64,000 bases of DNA from Candidatus Pantoea formicae (lineage in GTDB: Bacteria > Pseudomonadota > Gammaproteobacteria > Enterobacterales > Enterobacteriaceae). The stretch covers positions 372,001 to 436,000 of the forward strand of contig NZ_VWXD01000001.1 in assembly GCF_011752625.1 (NCBI RefSeq), read 5' to 3'. The notes under the pieces are model-generated. The model was given only the letters and a program-made list of their open reading frames with translations, made no database searches and was not told the origin of the DNA. The translations under genes were made by a program, and so were the position numbers. Shown piece by piece: positions 53,592 through 62,430 of this stretch. The first letter of the stretch is position 1; every line of letters starts with the position of its first letter.

Positions 53592-54023
53592 ATGCCCACT
53601 CATCAACGTATTCGCATGTTTAACACCAAAGAGACCTACCCTAACCAGTCTCTGGATAACGATCTTTGTCAGGCAGTGCGCGCCGGTAACACTGTCTATG
53701 TGCGCGGCCAAGTTGGAACTGATTTTGACGGTAACCTGGTCGGTTTGGGCGATCCTCGTGCGCAGGCTGAACAGGCGATGAAAAACCTTAAGCAGTTACT
53801 GGAGGAAGCGGGTAGCGACCTGAGCCATGTGGTGAAAACGACGACTTACATCATTGACCCACGTTATCGCGAACCCGTGTATCAGGAGGTCGGAAAATGG
53901 TTGAAAGGTGTCTTTCCGATCTCCACCGGTTTAGTGGTCTCTGCGTTGGCACAGCCACAGTGGTTAATGGAGATTGATGTGATCGCCGTTATTCCAGATG
54001 AGTGGGATGCTAAGGGGGAATAA
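53592..54023 (+). CDS. RidA/YjgF-family deaminase
   Basis: A 143-residue RidA-like protein (CDD: Rid family). YVRGQVGTDFDGNLVGLGDP, QAEQAMKNLKQLLEEAGSDL and KTTTYIID give the usual chorismate-mutase-like fold. Canonical RidA hydrolyses enamine/imine intermediates with a conserved Arg. The final third, WLKGVFPISTGLVVSALAQP, departs from RidA, so a Rid2- or Rid3-type specificity is likely. GGAG is upstream, and the last base overlaps the DUF1028 start codon. Confidence 0.88.
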   Translation: MPTHQRIRMFNTKETYPNQSLDNDLCQAVRAGNTVYVRGQVGTDFDGNLVGLGDPRAQAEQAMKNLKQLLEEAGSDLSHVVKTTTYIIDPRYREPVYQEVGKWLKGVFPISTGLVVSALAQPQWLMEIDVIAVIPDEWDAKGE

Positions 54024-54697
54024 TGACGATTTCTATTGCAGCACGCTGCCCAGAGAGTGGTCAGCTAGGTATTGCCATCAGCTCTTCGAGCATTGCGGTA
54101 GGAGCTCGTTGTCCGTGGCTGGTGTCAGGCATCGGTGCGGTTTCCAGCCAGAACATTACGTTACCTGCGTTAGGGCAGCAGATTCTTGCACTGCTGGAAT
54201 CGGGTTTAACACCACAACAAGCGATGAAAAGTGCTCTGGCAGAAGATCGTTATAGCGAGTACCGCCAGGTGACGGTCATCGATGTGAATGGCAATAGCAC
54301 CGCATTCAGTGGTGATAAAACGCTTGGCATTCATCATGTGGCGCAGGGGAAGAATTGTGTGGCGGCGGGTAACATGCTGAAGGATCCGTCGGTGATTACG
54401 GCAATGGCAACGGCCTTTGAAGCGTCAAGTGGAGAGCTGACCAGCCGTCTAATTGGTGCTTTGCAGGCGGGAATTGACGCGGGTGGCGAAGCCGGCCCGG
54501 TGCATTCAGCCGCGGTTAAAGTGGTGGATGATTACACCTGGCCGTTAGTGGACCTGCGAGTTGACTGGGCTGAGGAGGAACCCGTCGCTGTTTTAAACAC
54601 ACTTTGGCTGGCTTATGAGCCACAAATGCAGGCCTATATAACTCGGGCTCTGGACCCGCGTGAAGCGCCCAGCTACGGCGTACCGGGCGATGAGTAA
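54023..54697 (+). CDS. DUF1028-family protein (Ntn-hydrolase-like)
   Basis: A 224-residue protein matching DUF1028: TISIAARCPESGQLGIAISS at the start, ISSSSIAVGARCPW, VSSQNITLPALGQQIL and LLESGLTPQQAMKSALAED. The family is thought to adopt an Ntn-hydrolase fold; its activity is not settled. Start and stop are tightly packed: it overlaps RidA by one base (TAATG) and the M20 gene by eight. This linkage suggests that it handles the same intermediate. Confidence 0.87.
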   Translation: MTISIAARCPESGQLGIAISSSSIAVGARCPWLVSGIGAVSSQNITLPALGQQILALLESGLTPQQAMKSALAEDRYSEYRQVTVIDVNGNSTAFSGDKTLGIHHVAQGKNCVAAGNMLKDPSVITAMATAFEASSGELTSRLIGALQAGIDAGGEAGPVHSAAVKVVDDYTWPLVDLRVDWAEEEPVAVLNTLWLAYEPQMQAYITRALDPREAPSYGVPGDE

Positions 54698-55838
54698 TCC
54701 TGTACGTGACATCTTGGCGACGCTGTTGGCATTTGATACCACCAGCCGAGAATCTAATCTGGCGTTGATTAATTGGATTGAGGATTTTCTTGCCCAGCGT
54801 GGTGTGGAGGCAGTGCGTATCATCAATGCCGAGGGTACCAAGGCTAACCTCTACGCCCGTATCGGGCCGATGGGGGACGGTGGGGTGATGCTTTCTGGCC
54901 ATACGGATGTGGTTCCAGTTGATGGGCAAGACTGGCAGGTGCCGCCGTTCGCTCTTACCGAAAGCGAGGGCCGCTTCTATGGGCGTGGCAGTGCAGATAT
55001 GAAAGGGTTTCTGGCTTGCGTACTGGCCTCGCTTGAGCACTTCCTGGCAGAACCGTTACGCATGCCATTGCATCTGGCATTCTCTTATGATGAGGAAGTG
55101 GGATGTCTCGGTGTGCGCAGTATGATCGAATGGCTCCGGGCCGCTCCGGATAAACCTGCGATGTGTATTATTGGTGAGCCAACCGAGATGCAACCGGTTT
55201 ATGGGCATAAAGGTAAAGTGGCGATGCGTTGTCAGTTACATGGGCGCGCCTGCCATTCGGCGTATGCACCAGATGGTGTCAATGCTATTGAGTTTGCCGC
55301 CAAAATGATCAATCACTTGAGTGAAAGCCGTGCGCATCTGTCATTACAGGAGGATGCCCGGTTTGACCCGCCGTACAGCACCTTGCAAATTGGTGTGATT
55401 AATGGGGGCACTGTACTGAACATTGTGCCGCAGGATTGTCAGTTCGATTTTGAGATTCGCCATTTACCGGATGTGAATGTTGATGGCGTACTGATTGAAG
55501 CACAACGCTATGCACAGCAGGAATTGTTACCGGCAATGCGCAGCGTGGCAGGAGAGAGCGATATTCGCTTTACGACGCTAAGCCGCTACCCTGGGTTACT
55601 CACCGATCCACAGTCTCAGTTCGCACATTGGCTATCACAATGGAGTGACTGCGATCAATTCTCCACTGTTGCTTTTGGTACAGAGGGAGGTTTGTTTGAT
55701 GAGGCAGGAATCGCCACGTTGATCTGTGGTCCTGGCAGTATGGAGCAGGGACATAAACCTAATGAATTTGTCGCTGCTGACCAAATTAAACGCTGCATGC
55801 AAATGCTGGATAATCTCTGCCACTGGATGCGCGGTTAA
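54690..55838 (+). CDS. M20-family deacylase (ArgE/acetylornithine deacetylase type)
   Basis: A 382-residue zinc-dependent amidohydrolase. Metal-site motifs: LSGHTDVVPVDG (His, Asp), GRGSADMKGFLA, SYDEEVGCLGV (catalytic Glu), IGEPT (Asp/Glu), and GPGSMEQGHKPNEF (last His). It removes the acyl group from N-acyl amino acids, as ArgE does with N-acetylornithine; the operon context suggests a catabolic N-acyl substrate here. The ATG at 54690 lies inside the DUF1028 3' end. It overlaps the converging LacI gene by four bases. Confidence 0.9.
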   Translation: MSNPVRDILATLLAFDTTSRESNLALINWIEDFLAQRGVEAVRIINAEGTKANLYARIGPMGDGGVMLSGHTDVVPVDGQDWQVPPFALTESEGRFYGRGSADMKGFLACVLASLEHFLAEPLRMPLHLAFSYDEEVGCLGVRSMIEWLRAAPDKPAMCIIGEPTEMQPVYGHKGKVAMRCQLHGRACHSAYAPDGVNAIEFAAKMINHLSESRAHLSLQEDARFDPPYSTLQIGVINGGTVLNIVPQDCQFDFEIRHLPDVNVDGVLIEAQRYAQQELLPAMRSVAGESDIRFTTLSRYPGLLTDPQSQFAHWLSQWSDCDQFSTVAFGTEGGLFDEAGIATLICGPGSMEQGHKPNEFVAADQIKRCMQMLDNLCHWMRG

Positions 55839-56869
55839 CCACCGCGCACCGACTCACGCCAAACCACATCAGCTTGATAAATCAGGCTGTCATGCTGCTG
55901 ATCATTTTGCGGGGTTAAACCCGTTTCATTTTTTTCGGTTTGCATTAACCAACTCACTGCATCACGGGCAAACTGCTCAACCGGCTGCGCAAAAGTGGTG
56001 AGATTGTAGGATGACCAGCCTGCCTGCGCGATGTTGTCGTAACCGATAAGGCAGATGTCCTCTGGCACGCGTAAACTAAAGCGATGTCGTGCTTCATCCA
56101 TAAATCCACATGCCACCAAGTCGGTGACGCAAAACACCGCGTCCGGGCGCTGATGCTGTGTAAGCAGGCGATGCGCTAATATCTGCCCACTCTCGTAAGA
56201 GGTGGTACCAAATCGCTCCACCGTGACCTGCAATCCTGCGCGTTCGGCCTCACTGATAAAGGCGGCTTCGCGCTTCATCAGACTGGGTGTACCGGCGAGG
56301 GAATTGGCAAACGCCAGATGCCGACATCCTGCACGTTGAAATGCCATCACTGCTGTCGCCGCCGCACGTTGCGCATCCAGATGAATGCTGAGTGAGCCAG
56401 GTAAATCCTCATCACGATTGATCAAAATAATACGCTGACCGTGTTGGTAACACTGGCGGGTGATGGTGCGATCCGGCATCCCTGAAAGAATGATGGAGGC
56501 ATCGGCACGAAAGTTAATCGCCTGCTGCAGAGCGGCTGACACGCTGTTATCAGAACGGTCGGTGTTGATCAGCATCGCAATTTTGCCAGCCTCTTGCAGA
56601 TACTGAGTCAGCCAGCGTACCAGGCTAGCGCGATAGGGGGTCGCAATTTCAGACACCACCAAACAGACGATACCGCTGCGGTTGCGCACTAACCCTCGTG
56701 CCAGATGATTGACGTGATAACCCAACTCCTCGGCAGCTTTCATTACGCGGGTGCGCATCGCGGGAGACACGCTGGCGCCTGGCGTAAAGGCCCGTGAGAC
56801 CGCAGAACGCGACACGCCCGCGCGATCGGCAACATCTTGCGCACTGACCATCGCTTTCTCATTTTGCAT
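55835..56869 (-). CDS. LacI-family transcriptional regulator
   Basis: A 344-residue LacI repressor: HTH VSAQDVADRAGVSRSAVSRA (about 8-27), hinge YHVNHLARGLV, then a periplasmic-binding-fold effector domain (about 65-340) with SIILSGMPD, LINRDEDLPG and IGYDNIAQAGWS. Divergent from the AfuABC-type operon, and two matched operator-like palindromes lie between them. It probably represses the importer and responds to a sugar phosphate or derivative. GAAAGG precedes the ATG. Confidence 0.9.
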   Translation of the reverse strand: MQNEKAMVSAQDVADRAGVSRSAVSRAFTPGASVSPAMRTRVMKAAEELGYHVNHLARGLVRNRSGIVCLVVSEIATPYRASLVRWLTQYLQEAGKIAMLINTDRSDNSVSAALQQAINFRADASIILSGMPDRTITRQCYQHGQRIILINRDEDLPGSLSIHLDAQRAAATAVMAFQRAGCRHLAFANSLAGTPSLMKREAAFISEAERAGLQVTVERFGTTSYESGQILAHRLLTQHQRPDAVFCVTDLVACGFMDEARHRFSLRVPEDICLIGYDNIAQAGWSSYNLTTFAQPVEQFARDAVSWLMQTEKNETGLTPQNDQQHDSLIYQADVVWRESVRGG

Positions 56870-56915
56870 GCTGCCTTTCTCCCCATTTAGCGGCTAAAAA
56901 TGAGTCTGCCTCAGA

Positions 56916-57040
56916 TTGCAAAGCTGTGCAAACAGTTCGAGATCTCATTTGTTGCAATTTTGTGACATAGACTATCAATTGCGCAGTAAGCCATTTGACA
57001 GGTGATTTCTTGTTCATTACTACTTTGCACACACGTGCAA
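56916..57040. promoter_or_regulatory. Paired LacI-type operators in the afu divergent region
   Basis: TTGCAAAGCTGTGCAA (56916-56931) and TTGCACACACGTGCAA (57025-57040) share TTGCA-N6-TGCAA. Their centres are 109 bases apart, near 10 helical turns. The first lies close to the LacI gene start, the second 47 bases before the importer gene. A partial third, TTGCAATTTTGTG, is at about 56953. This fits a repressor that binds both sites, possibly by looping. Confidence 0.65.
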
Positions 57041-57086
57041 TATCAGGTGCCAGTGAAGCACCACCCTACTATCCAAGGAGAACACC

Positions 57087-58115
57087 ATGCGAGCTACCTC
57101 TATCGCCGTTGCGCTATCCGTTTGTTGCACTGCTCTACCTTTCGCTGCTTCAGCAGCGGGTAATCTCAATATGGTCTGCTCGGCCGATGTGGTGGTGTGC
57201 GAGCACATGACGCGCATCTTTAGCCAGGAGCATCCGGATATTAAAGTCAGCATGGTGCGCTTGTCGGCAGGGGAAGCTTATGCACGCCTGCGTAGTGAAG
57301 CGCGCAACCCACGCACCGATATCTGGTGGGCTGGTACAGGCGACCCGCATATGCAGGCAGCGGACGAGGGTTTAACCCAAGTCTACAAATCACCGCTACT
57401 CGATCAGCAGCAAGATTGGGCTCAGAAACAGGCAGAAAACTCCGGTTATCGCACGGTGGGAATCTATGCGGGTGCGCTGGGCTGGGGTTACAACACCAAA
57501 TTGCTGGCGGATAAAAAACTTAAAGCGCCTGCTTGTTGGGCCGACCTCCTTGACCCAGGCTTCAAGGGGGAAATACAAATCGCCAACCCTAACTCCTCAG
57601 GTACTGCCTACAACACTTTAGCCACGCTGGTGCAAATCATGGGCGAGGACAAAGCCTTTGATTACCTGAAAAAACTCAACGCTAACATTTCGCAATACAC
57701 CAAGTCTGGCTCAGCCCCGGTCAAAGCCGCCGCGCGCGGTGAAACCACGGTCGGCATTGTGTTTATGCATGATGCCGTGGCGATGGAAGTGGACGGCTTC
57801 CCGATTAAAACCGTCGCCCCCTGTGAAGGCACCGGCTATGAAATTGGCTCGATGTCGATTGTCAAAGGTGCGCGCAATCTGGCGAATGCCAAAGTCTGGT
57901 ACGACTGGGCATTAAGCGCAGCCGCGCAGTCGCACATGAAAGAGGCCAAATCCTTCCAGTTACCGTCAAACCGTAATGCTGAAATCTCGGAATATGCCCC
58001 GCGCTTCGAGAACATCAAGTTGATCGATTATGACTTCAAAACCTACGGCGATTCCGCCAAGCGTAAGGCGTTACTGAGCCGCTGGGACAAAGAGATTGGC
58101 GCCAGCGCGCAGTAA
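57087..58115 (+). CDS. AfuA-type ABC transporter substrate-binding protein
   Basis: A 342-residue periplasmic binding protein with signal peptide ending ASAAG (about 23). It matches the ferric/sugar-phosphate class: LNMVCSADVVVCEHMTRIFS, TDIWWAGTGDPHMQAADEG and ALGWGYNTKLLADKK, and GEIQIANPNSSGTAYNTLAT. AfuA of Actinobacillus and Citrobacter was renamed from iron binder to hexose-phosphate binder; the phosphatase at the end of this operon supports that role here. CCAAGGAG lies before the ATG. Confidence 0.85.
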   Translation: MRATSIAVALSVCCTALPFAASAAGNLNMVCSADVVVCEHMTRIFSQEHPDIKVSMVRLSAGEAYARLRSEARNPRTDIWWAGTGDPHMQAADEGLTQVYKSPLLDQQQDWAQKQAENSGYRTVGIYAGALGWGYNTKLLADKKLKAPACWADLLDPGFKGEIQIANPNSSGTAYNTLATLVQIMGEDKAFDYLKKLNANISQYTKSGSAPVKAAARGETTVGIVFMHDAVAMEVDGFPIKTVAPCEGTGYEIGSMSIVKGARNLANAKVWYDWALSAAAQSHMKEAKSFQLPSNRNAEISEYAPRFENIKLIDYDFKTYGDSAKRKALLSRWDKEIGASAQ

Positions 58116-58226
58116 AGGCTGACGGGAAGCGCGATGGACCGCGCCGCTGCAATGGGGTAGTGGCGCAATTCATGGCGCAATCAAAAATCCGGCACGATAA
58201 GAACCATCACCCACTCGAGGTGTTTA

Positions 58227-60449
58227 ATGAACGCAAATAATCGTCGCCTGTCGGCTGCGCTACTGCTGGGCGCTGTCGCGGTGCTGCTGTTGCCGTGGTA
58301 CAGCCTTGAAGCGGGTTTCTTTGATGGCGGCTGGTTGTCTAATTTATGGGGCGATAGCGTCAACGCGCCCGCCTTGTGGCAACTTGCTGCACATCCCTGG
58401 CTGGCTATCGCGCTGACGTTGTGGGGCTTGTGTGCAACGTGCGGACTACTGCCGTCTGGTGCACGCAGTCGCTTGCTGCTGCTGTTCAGCGCCCTTGGCG
58501 TGATTTTCTTGGTGATAGAAGGGCATGCGATTGGTTACAGCGGCTGGAGTTGGCTGTGGCTGGAAAACCGCTTCGGCGCACTAGACCAAGGACAGCCCGC
58601 GATGGGCGCAGGTGCGCTGCTGCTGCTCACCACTTTTCTGCTGATGTTTTCATTTGCGCTGGCGGAACGAGGCGTGTTGAAAGGTGATGCCTTTGTGGTG
58701 GCCTCACTGGTGCTGTTAACCGCTTTGGTGAGCGTGTTTGTACTCTATCCGGTGTTGAGCATGTTTGTGGTCTCGGTCCAGGATGTCGACGGCAGTTTTA
58801 AACCCGATGGTTTGATCAGCAATATTCAAGACCCCTCTATCTGGAGCCTGGCCTGTCTCAAGGGCGGCACATGCGGCACCGCCTGGCGTACACTGTGGTT
58901 GGCGTTAATGACTGCTAGCGGTTCCACGCTGCTCGGTCTGGCCTTTGCACTTGCCGCCACCCGCACACCGCTACCGTGCAAAAAAGCCCTGCGTATGCTC
59001 ACCATCCTGCCGATTATCACACCGCCGTTTGTGATTGGCCTTGCGCTGATCCTGCTGTTTGGGCGATCCGGTGTCGTCACACAACATCTGGCTGAGTTGT
59101 TTGGTATTGAACCTGGACGCTGGTTGTACGGTTTGACTGGCATCTGGATTGCGCAGGTTCTCTCTTTTACCCCTATCGCCTTCCTGGTGCTCATTGGCGT
59201 GGTGGAAGGTGTTAGTCCGTCTTTGGAGGAAGCCTCGCAAACCTTGCGTGCGGATCGCTGGCGCACCTTTAGTCGTATCTCATTGCCACTGATGGCTCCC
59301 GGCTTAGCTAACGCGTTTCTCATCAGCTTTATTGAAAGCATGGCGGACTTTGGCAATCCGATGGTTCTGGGGGGCAGTCATGGTGTGCTCTCAACAGAAA
59401 TCTTCTTTTCCGTAGTGGGTGCGCAAAACGACCCGAGTAGTGCCGCCGTACTGGCGATGATTTTGCTGTGTTTCACCTTGGCGGCCTTCGTGCTGCAACG
59501 CTGGTGGTTGGGTGGGAAAAACTTTGCCACGGTGACGGGCAAGGGAGATGGCGGAAAGCACGGGCAGCTGCCACGAATACTGCGCTATGGGGTCTACGGC
59601 ATGGTGATTCCATGGGGGCTCTTCACCCTGGTCATCTACGGCATGATTGCGGTGGGAGGATTCGTGCAGTCGTGGGGACTCAATGATGCGCTGACGATAG
59701 AACACTATGTCCGTGCGTTCCGTGTCAGCTTCAATGATGGGCATTTGCACTGGAGCGGCGTGGCGTGGAACTCCTTCTGGACTACGCTGGAGATTGCGCT
59801 GATTGCGGCGCCGCTGACCGCGATTGTCGGGCTGCTGACCGCCTGGCTGATTGTGCGGCAGAAGTTTGCCGGTCGTCAGACCTTTGAATTCTTGCTGATG
59901 TTGAGTTTTGCCATACCGGGTACGGTAATTGGCGTGAGTTATGTCATGGCCTATAACCTCCCTCCATTGGAGATCACGGGCACGGCATTGATCCTGATTG
60001 CCTGCTTCGTGTTCCGCAATATGCCGGTCGGCGTGCGTGGCGGTATCGCGGCCATGAGTCAGCTGGATAAAAGTCTGGATGAGGCCTCACTCACGTTGGG
60101 GGCAAACAGCTTTCGCACGCTGCGTAAGGTGGTGCTGCCGTTACTCAAACCGGCTATTAGCGCGGCGCTGGTTTATGCCTTCGTACGCGCCATCACTTCG
60201 ATCAGCGCAGTCATCTTCCTGGTGAGTGCGCAATACAACATGGCGACATCCTACATTGTTGGACTGGTAGAAAACGGTGAGTACGGTGTGGCGATCGCGT
60301 ATTCCACCGTGTTGATCGTGGTGATGTTGCTGATTATCGGTGTATTCCAGTGGCTGGTAGGTGAACGGCGTCTGCGTCGTGTGGCACGTCCAGTGGACGT
60401 CGCGGCGATCCCATCCTCCACTTCATTAACCCAGGAGAGAGCGATATGA
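58227..60449 (+). CDS. AfuB-type double ABC permease
   Basis: A 740-residue inner-membrane permease, large as in AfuB. Two binding-protein-dependent transport domains are joined in one chain: the first with EEASQTLRADRWRTFSRISL (EAA loop, about 340) and the second with DEASLTLGANSFRTLRKVVL (about 615). Extra N-terminal helices precede the first domain. The stop overlaps the ATPase start by ATGA. Confidence 0.87.
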   Translation: MNANNRRLSAALLLGAVAVLLLPWYSLEAGFFDGGWLSNLWGDSVNAPALWQLAAHPWLAIALTLWGLCATCGLLPSGARSRLLLLFSALGVIFLVIEGHAIGYSGWSWLWLENRFGALDQGQPAMGAGALLLLTTFLLMFSFALAERGVLKGDAFVVASLVLLTALVSVFVLYPVLSMFVVSVQDVDGSFKPDGLISNIQDPSIWSLACLKGGTCGTAWRTLWLALMTASGSTLLGLAFALAATRTPLPCKKALRMLTILPIITPPFVIGLALILLFGRSGVVTQHLAELFGIEPGRWLYGLTGIWIAQVLSFTPIAFLVLIGVVEGVSPSLEEASQTLRADRWRTFSRISLPLMAPGLANAFLISFIESMADFGNPMVLGGSHGVLSTEIFFSVVGAQNDPSSAAVLAMILLCFTLAAFVLQRWWLGGKNFATVTGKGDGGKHGQLPRILRYGVYGMVIPWGLFTLVIYGMIAVGGFVQSWGLNDALTIEHYVRAFRVSFNDGHLHWSGVAWNSFWTTLEIALIAAPLTAIVGLLTAWLIVRQKFAGRQTFEFLLMLSFAIPGTVIGVSYVMAYNLPPLEITGTALILIACFVFRNMPVGVRGGIAAMSQLDKSLDEASLTLGANSFRTLRKVVLPLLKPAISAALVYAFVRAITSISAVIFLVSAQYNMATSYIVGLVENGEYGVAIAYSTVLIVVMLLIIGVFQWLVGERRLRRVARPVDVAAIPSSTSLTQERAI

Positions 60450-61507
60450 CACGTGTAACGGCGGGCTCTGTGGTGTTCGAACAAGTGACAAAACGCTTTG
60501 CAGGCTTTGATGCGATTCCTAATCTGTCGTTAACGGTTGAGCCGGGCACGCTGGTGACGCTGCTCGGTCCATCAGGATGTGGCAAAACCACCACGCTACG
60601 CTTACTGGCAGGGCTGGAACATCCCACGTCCGGGCGTATTTTGATTGGCGGCAAAGATGTCACCCAGCTACCTGCTAATGAACGTGATGTGGCGATGGTG
60701 TTCCAATCCTATGCGCTATTTCCCCACATGAGCGCACTCGACAACATCATGTACGGTTTACAGTCTTCCGGCATGAATAACCGTGAGGCGCAGGACCGTG
60801 CACGTGAAGGACTCAATTTGGTCGGGCTGGAGACGCAAGGCAATCGCCTGCCTTCTGAGCTTTCTGGCGGACAACAGCAGCGCATTGCCGTGGCACGCGC
60901 ACTGGTGCTGGAGCCCCAAGTGTTACTGTTAGATGAGCCGTTATCTAACCTCGATGAGCGTCTGCGGCGTCGAGTCCGTACCGATATTCGTGACCTGCAA
61001 CAACGGCTTGGCTTCACGGCGGTCTACGTGACCCACGATCAGGAAGAAGCTTTGGCGGTCTCTGATAAAATTATTGTCATGAAAGAGGGTGATATTGCAC
61101 AGCAGGGTGCGCCTGAAAGCCTCTATCACGCTCCGAACTCGGTGTTCATCGCTGATTTCATGGGGGAAGCCAACATCCTACCTTGTGAAGTCGAGCAACT
61201 GGAAGGCAGCGATGCGTGGGTGCGGCTGGGGAGTCAACGTTACCGCGTGCGCGGTAATGGCGTGCGACCCGGTACGGCACAACTATCGGTGCGACCGCAG
61301 TTTATTACTTTGCGAGGCGAGGGCGCAGGAGCCTTGCGCGGTGAGGTGACGCACTGCACTTGGCTTGGTGACCATATTGAATACGAAGTGGCAACGGAAT
61401 TGGGTTCGTTGTTCATCGTTGATGCACAAATGGAACAGCAACTTCCGCTGAACTCAGCGGTGGCGATTGATTTTAAACCTCAGGGCTTAGCCCTGATTGC
61501 CGGTTAA
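60446..61507 (+). CDS. AfuC-type ABC transporter ATP-binding protein
   Basis: A 353-residue import ATPase. Walker A GPSGCGKTT (about 40-48), VFQSYALFPHM, signature LSGGQQQRIAVARAL, Walker B VLLLDEPLSNLD and VTHDQEEALA are intact; a TOBE domain (about 285-350) follows. Coupled to the permease by ATGA. It energises the sugar-phosphate or ferric-type importer of this operon. Confidence 0.9.
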   Translation: MTRVTAGSVVFEQVTKRFAGFDAIPNLSLTVEPGTLVTLLGPSGCGKTTTLRLLAGLEHPTSGRILIGGKDVTQLPANERDVAMVFQSYALFPHMSALDNIMYGLQSSGMNNREAQDRAREGLNLVGLETQGNRLPSELSGGQQQRIAVARALVLEPQVLLLDEPLSNLDERLRRRVRTDIRDLQQRLGFTAVYVTHDQEEALAVSDKIIVMKEGDIAQQGAPESLYHAPNSVFIADFMGEANILPCEVEQLEGSDAWVRLGSQRYRVRGNGVRPGTAQLSVRPQFITLRGEGAGALRGEVTHCTWLGDHIEYEVATELGSLFIVDAQMEQQLPLNSAVAIDFKPQGLALIAG

Positions 61508-61521
61508 ATTAAGGATAGATA

Positions 61522-62322
61522 ATGAGTGACACGGTAAATGAAGCCCTGCTTTCACGCCTGATTCTGGCGGAGAAAGTCGCGCGTGCTGGCGGCGAGAAAG
61601 CGCTGGAATACTTCCATCATCGCGACACCTTGGTGGTGGAGACCAAGCATGATTTGCAGGATGTGGTGTCCCGCGCTGACCGCGAAGTCGAACAGATGAT
61701 CGACCAGCAAATTCGTGCACAGTTTGCCGACGACGGTTTCCTCGGTGAAGAGTACGGATTACAAGAAGGAACCTCTGGCTATACCTGGGTAGTGGACCCG
61801 ATTGATGGCACCAGCCCCTTCCTCAACGGTATGCCAAACTGGTGCGTCTCCGTCGCGGTACTGCATGATGGCGTCCCTGTGATTGGGGTGATCTACGCAC
61901 CGACCTATCAGGAGTGCTATGTGGCCGCGCTCGGCCAAGGTGCGACCTTGAACGGCCGTCGTTTACAGGTTGATCCTGCACGCACCCTGCAAAACCATGT
62001 GACGGGATTCGGCGCCAACAGCTACGTCAGCCCCGAAGAGGTGGGTAAAATTCTGGCGTCACTGCTTGAAGCAGGCGGGAATTTTATCCGGATCGGATCA
62101 GGGGCGCTGATGCTGGCATGGGTTGCCGCCGGACGTGTAGTGGGTTACTACGAGCCTTATATGCACGCGTGGGATTGTCTGGCAGGTTATTGCCTGGTGA
62201 AAGAAGCGGGCGGCTGGTATCACCCGTTCAATACCGAAGGCGAGCGTCTGCTGAAAGGGGCGCAGGTGCTGGCCGTTGCACCTGGTGCGGAAGCCGATTT
62301 AAAACGTATTGCAGGGCTTTAA
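61522..62322 (+). CDS. Inositol-monophosphatase-family phosphatase
   Basis: A 266-residue Mg2+-dependent phosphatase. The metal site is GEEYG (Glu76/77), DPIDGTSPF (Asp92, Asp95) and WDCLAGYCLVKEAGG. Such enzymes split inositol, histidinol or sugar monophosphates. It lies 14 bases after the ATPase gene, last of the operon, so it can dephosphorylate the imported sugar phosphate. TAAGGATAGATA is its ribosome site. Confidence 0.9.
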   Translation: MSDTVNEALLSRLILAEKVARAGGEKALEYFHHRDTLVVETKHDLQDVVSRADREVEQMIDQQIRAQFADDGFLGEEYGLQEGTSGYTWVVDPIDGTSPFLNGMPNWCVSVAVLHDGVPVIGVIYAPTYQECYVAALGQGATLNGRRLQVDPARTLQNHVTGFGANSYVSPEEVGKILASLLEAGGNFIRIGSGALMLAWVAAGRVVGYYEPYMHAWDCLAGYCLVKEAGGWYHPFNTEGERLLKGAQVLAVAPGAEADLKRIAGL

Positions 62323-62430
62323 AAGATTATAAAAATTGCGGCGTGCCTTGGCGCGCCCATCATGTATACCATTGTAATTCCCACGGGGCGATGCTTTTAT
62401 ATCCCCCTCTGTTTTTGATCGGGTTAGAAC

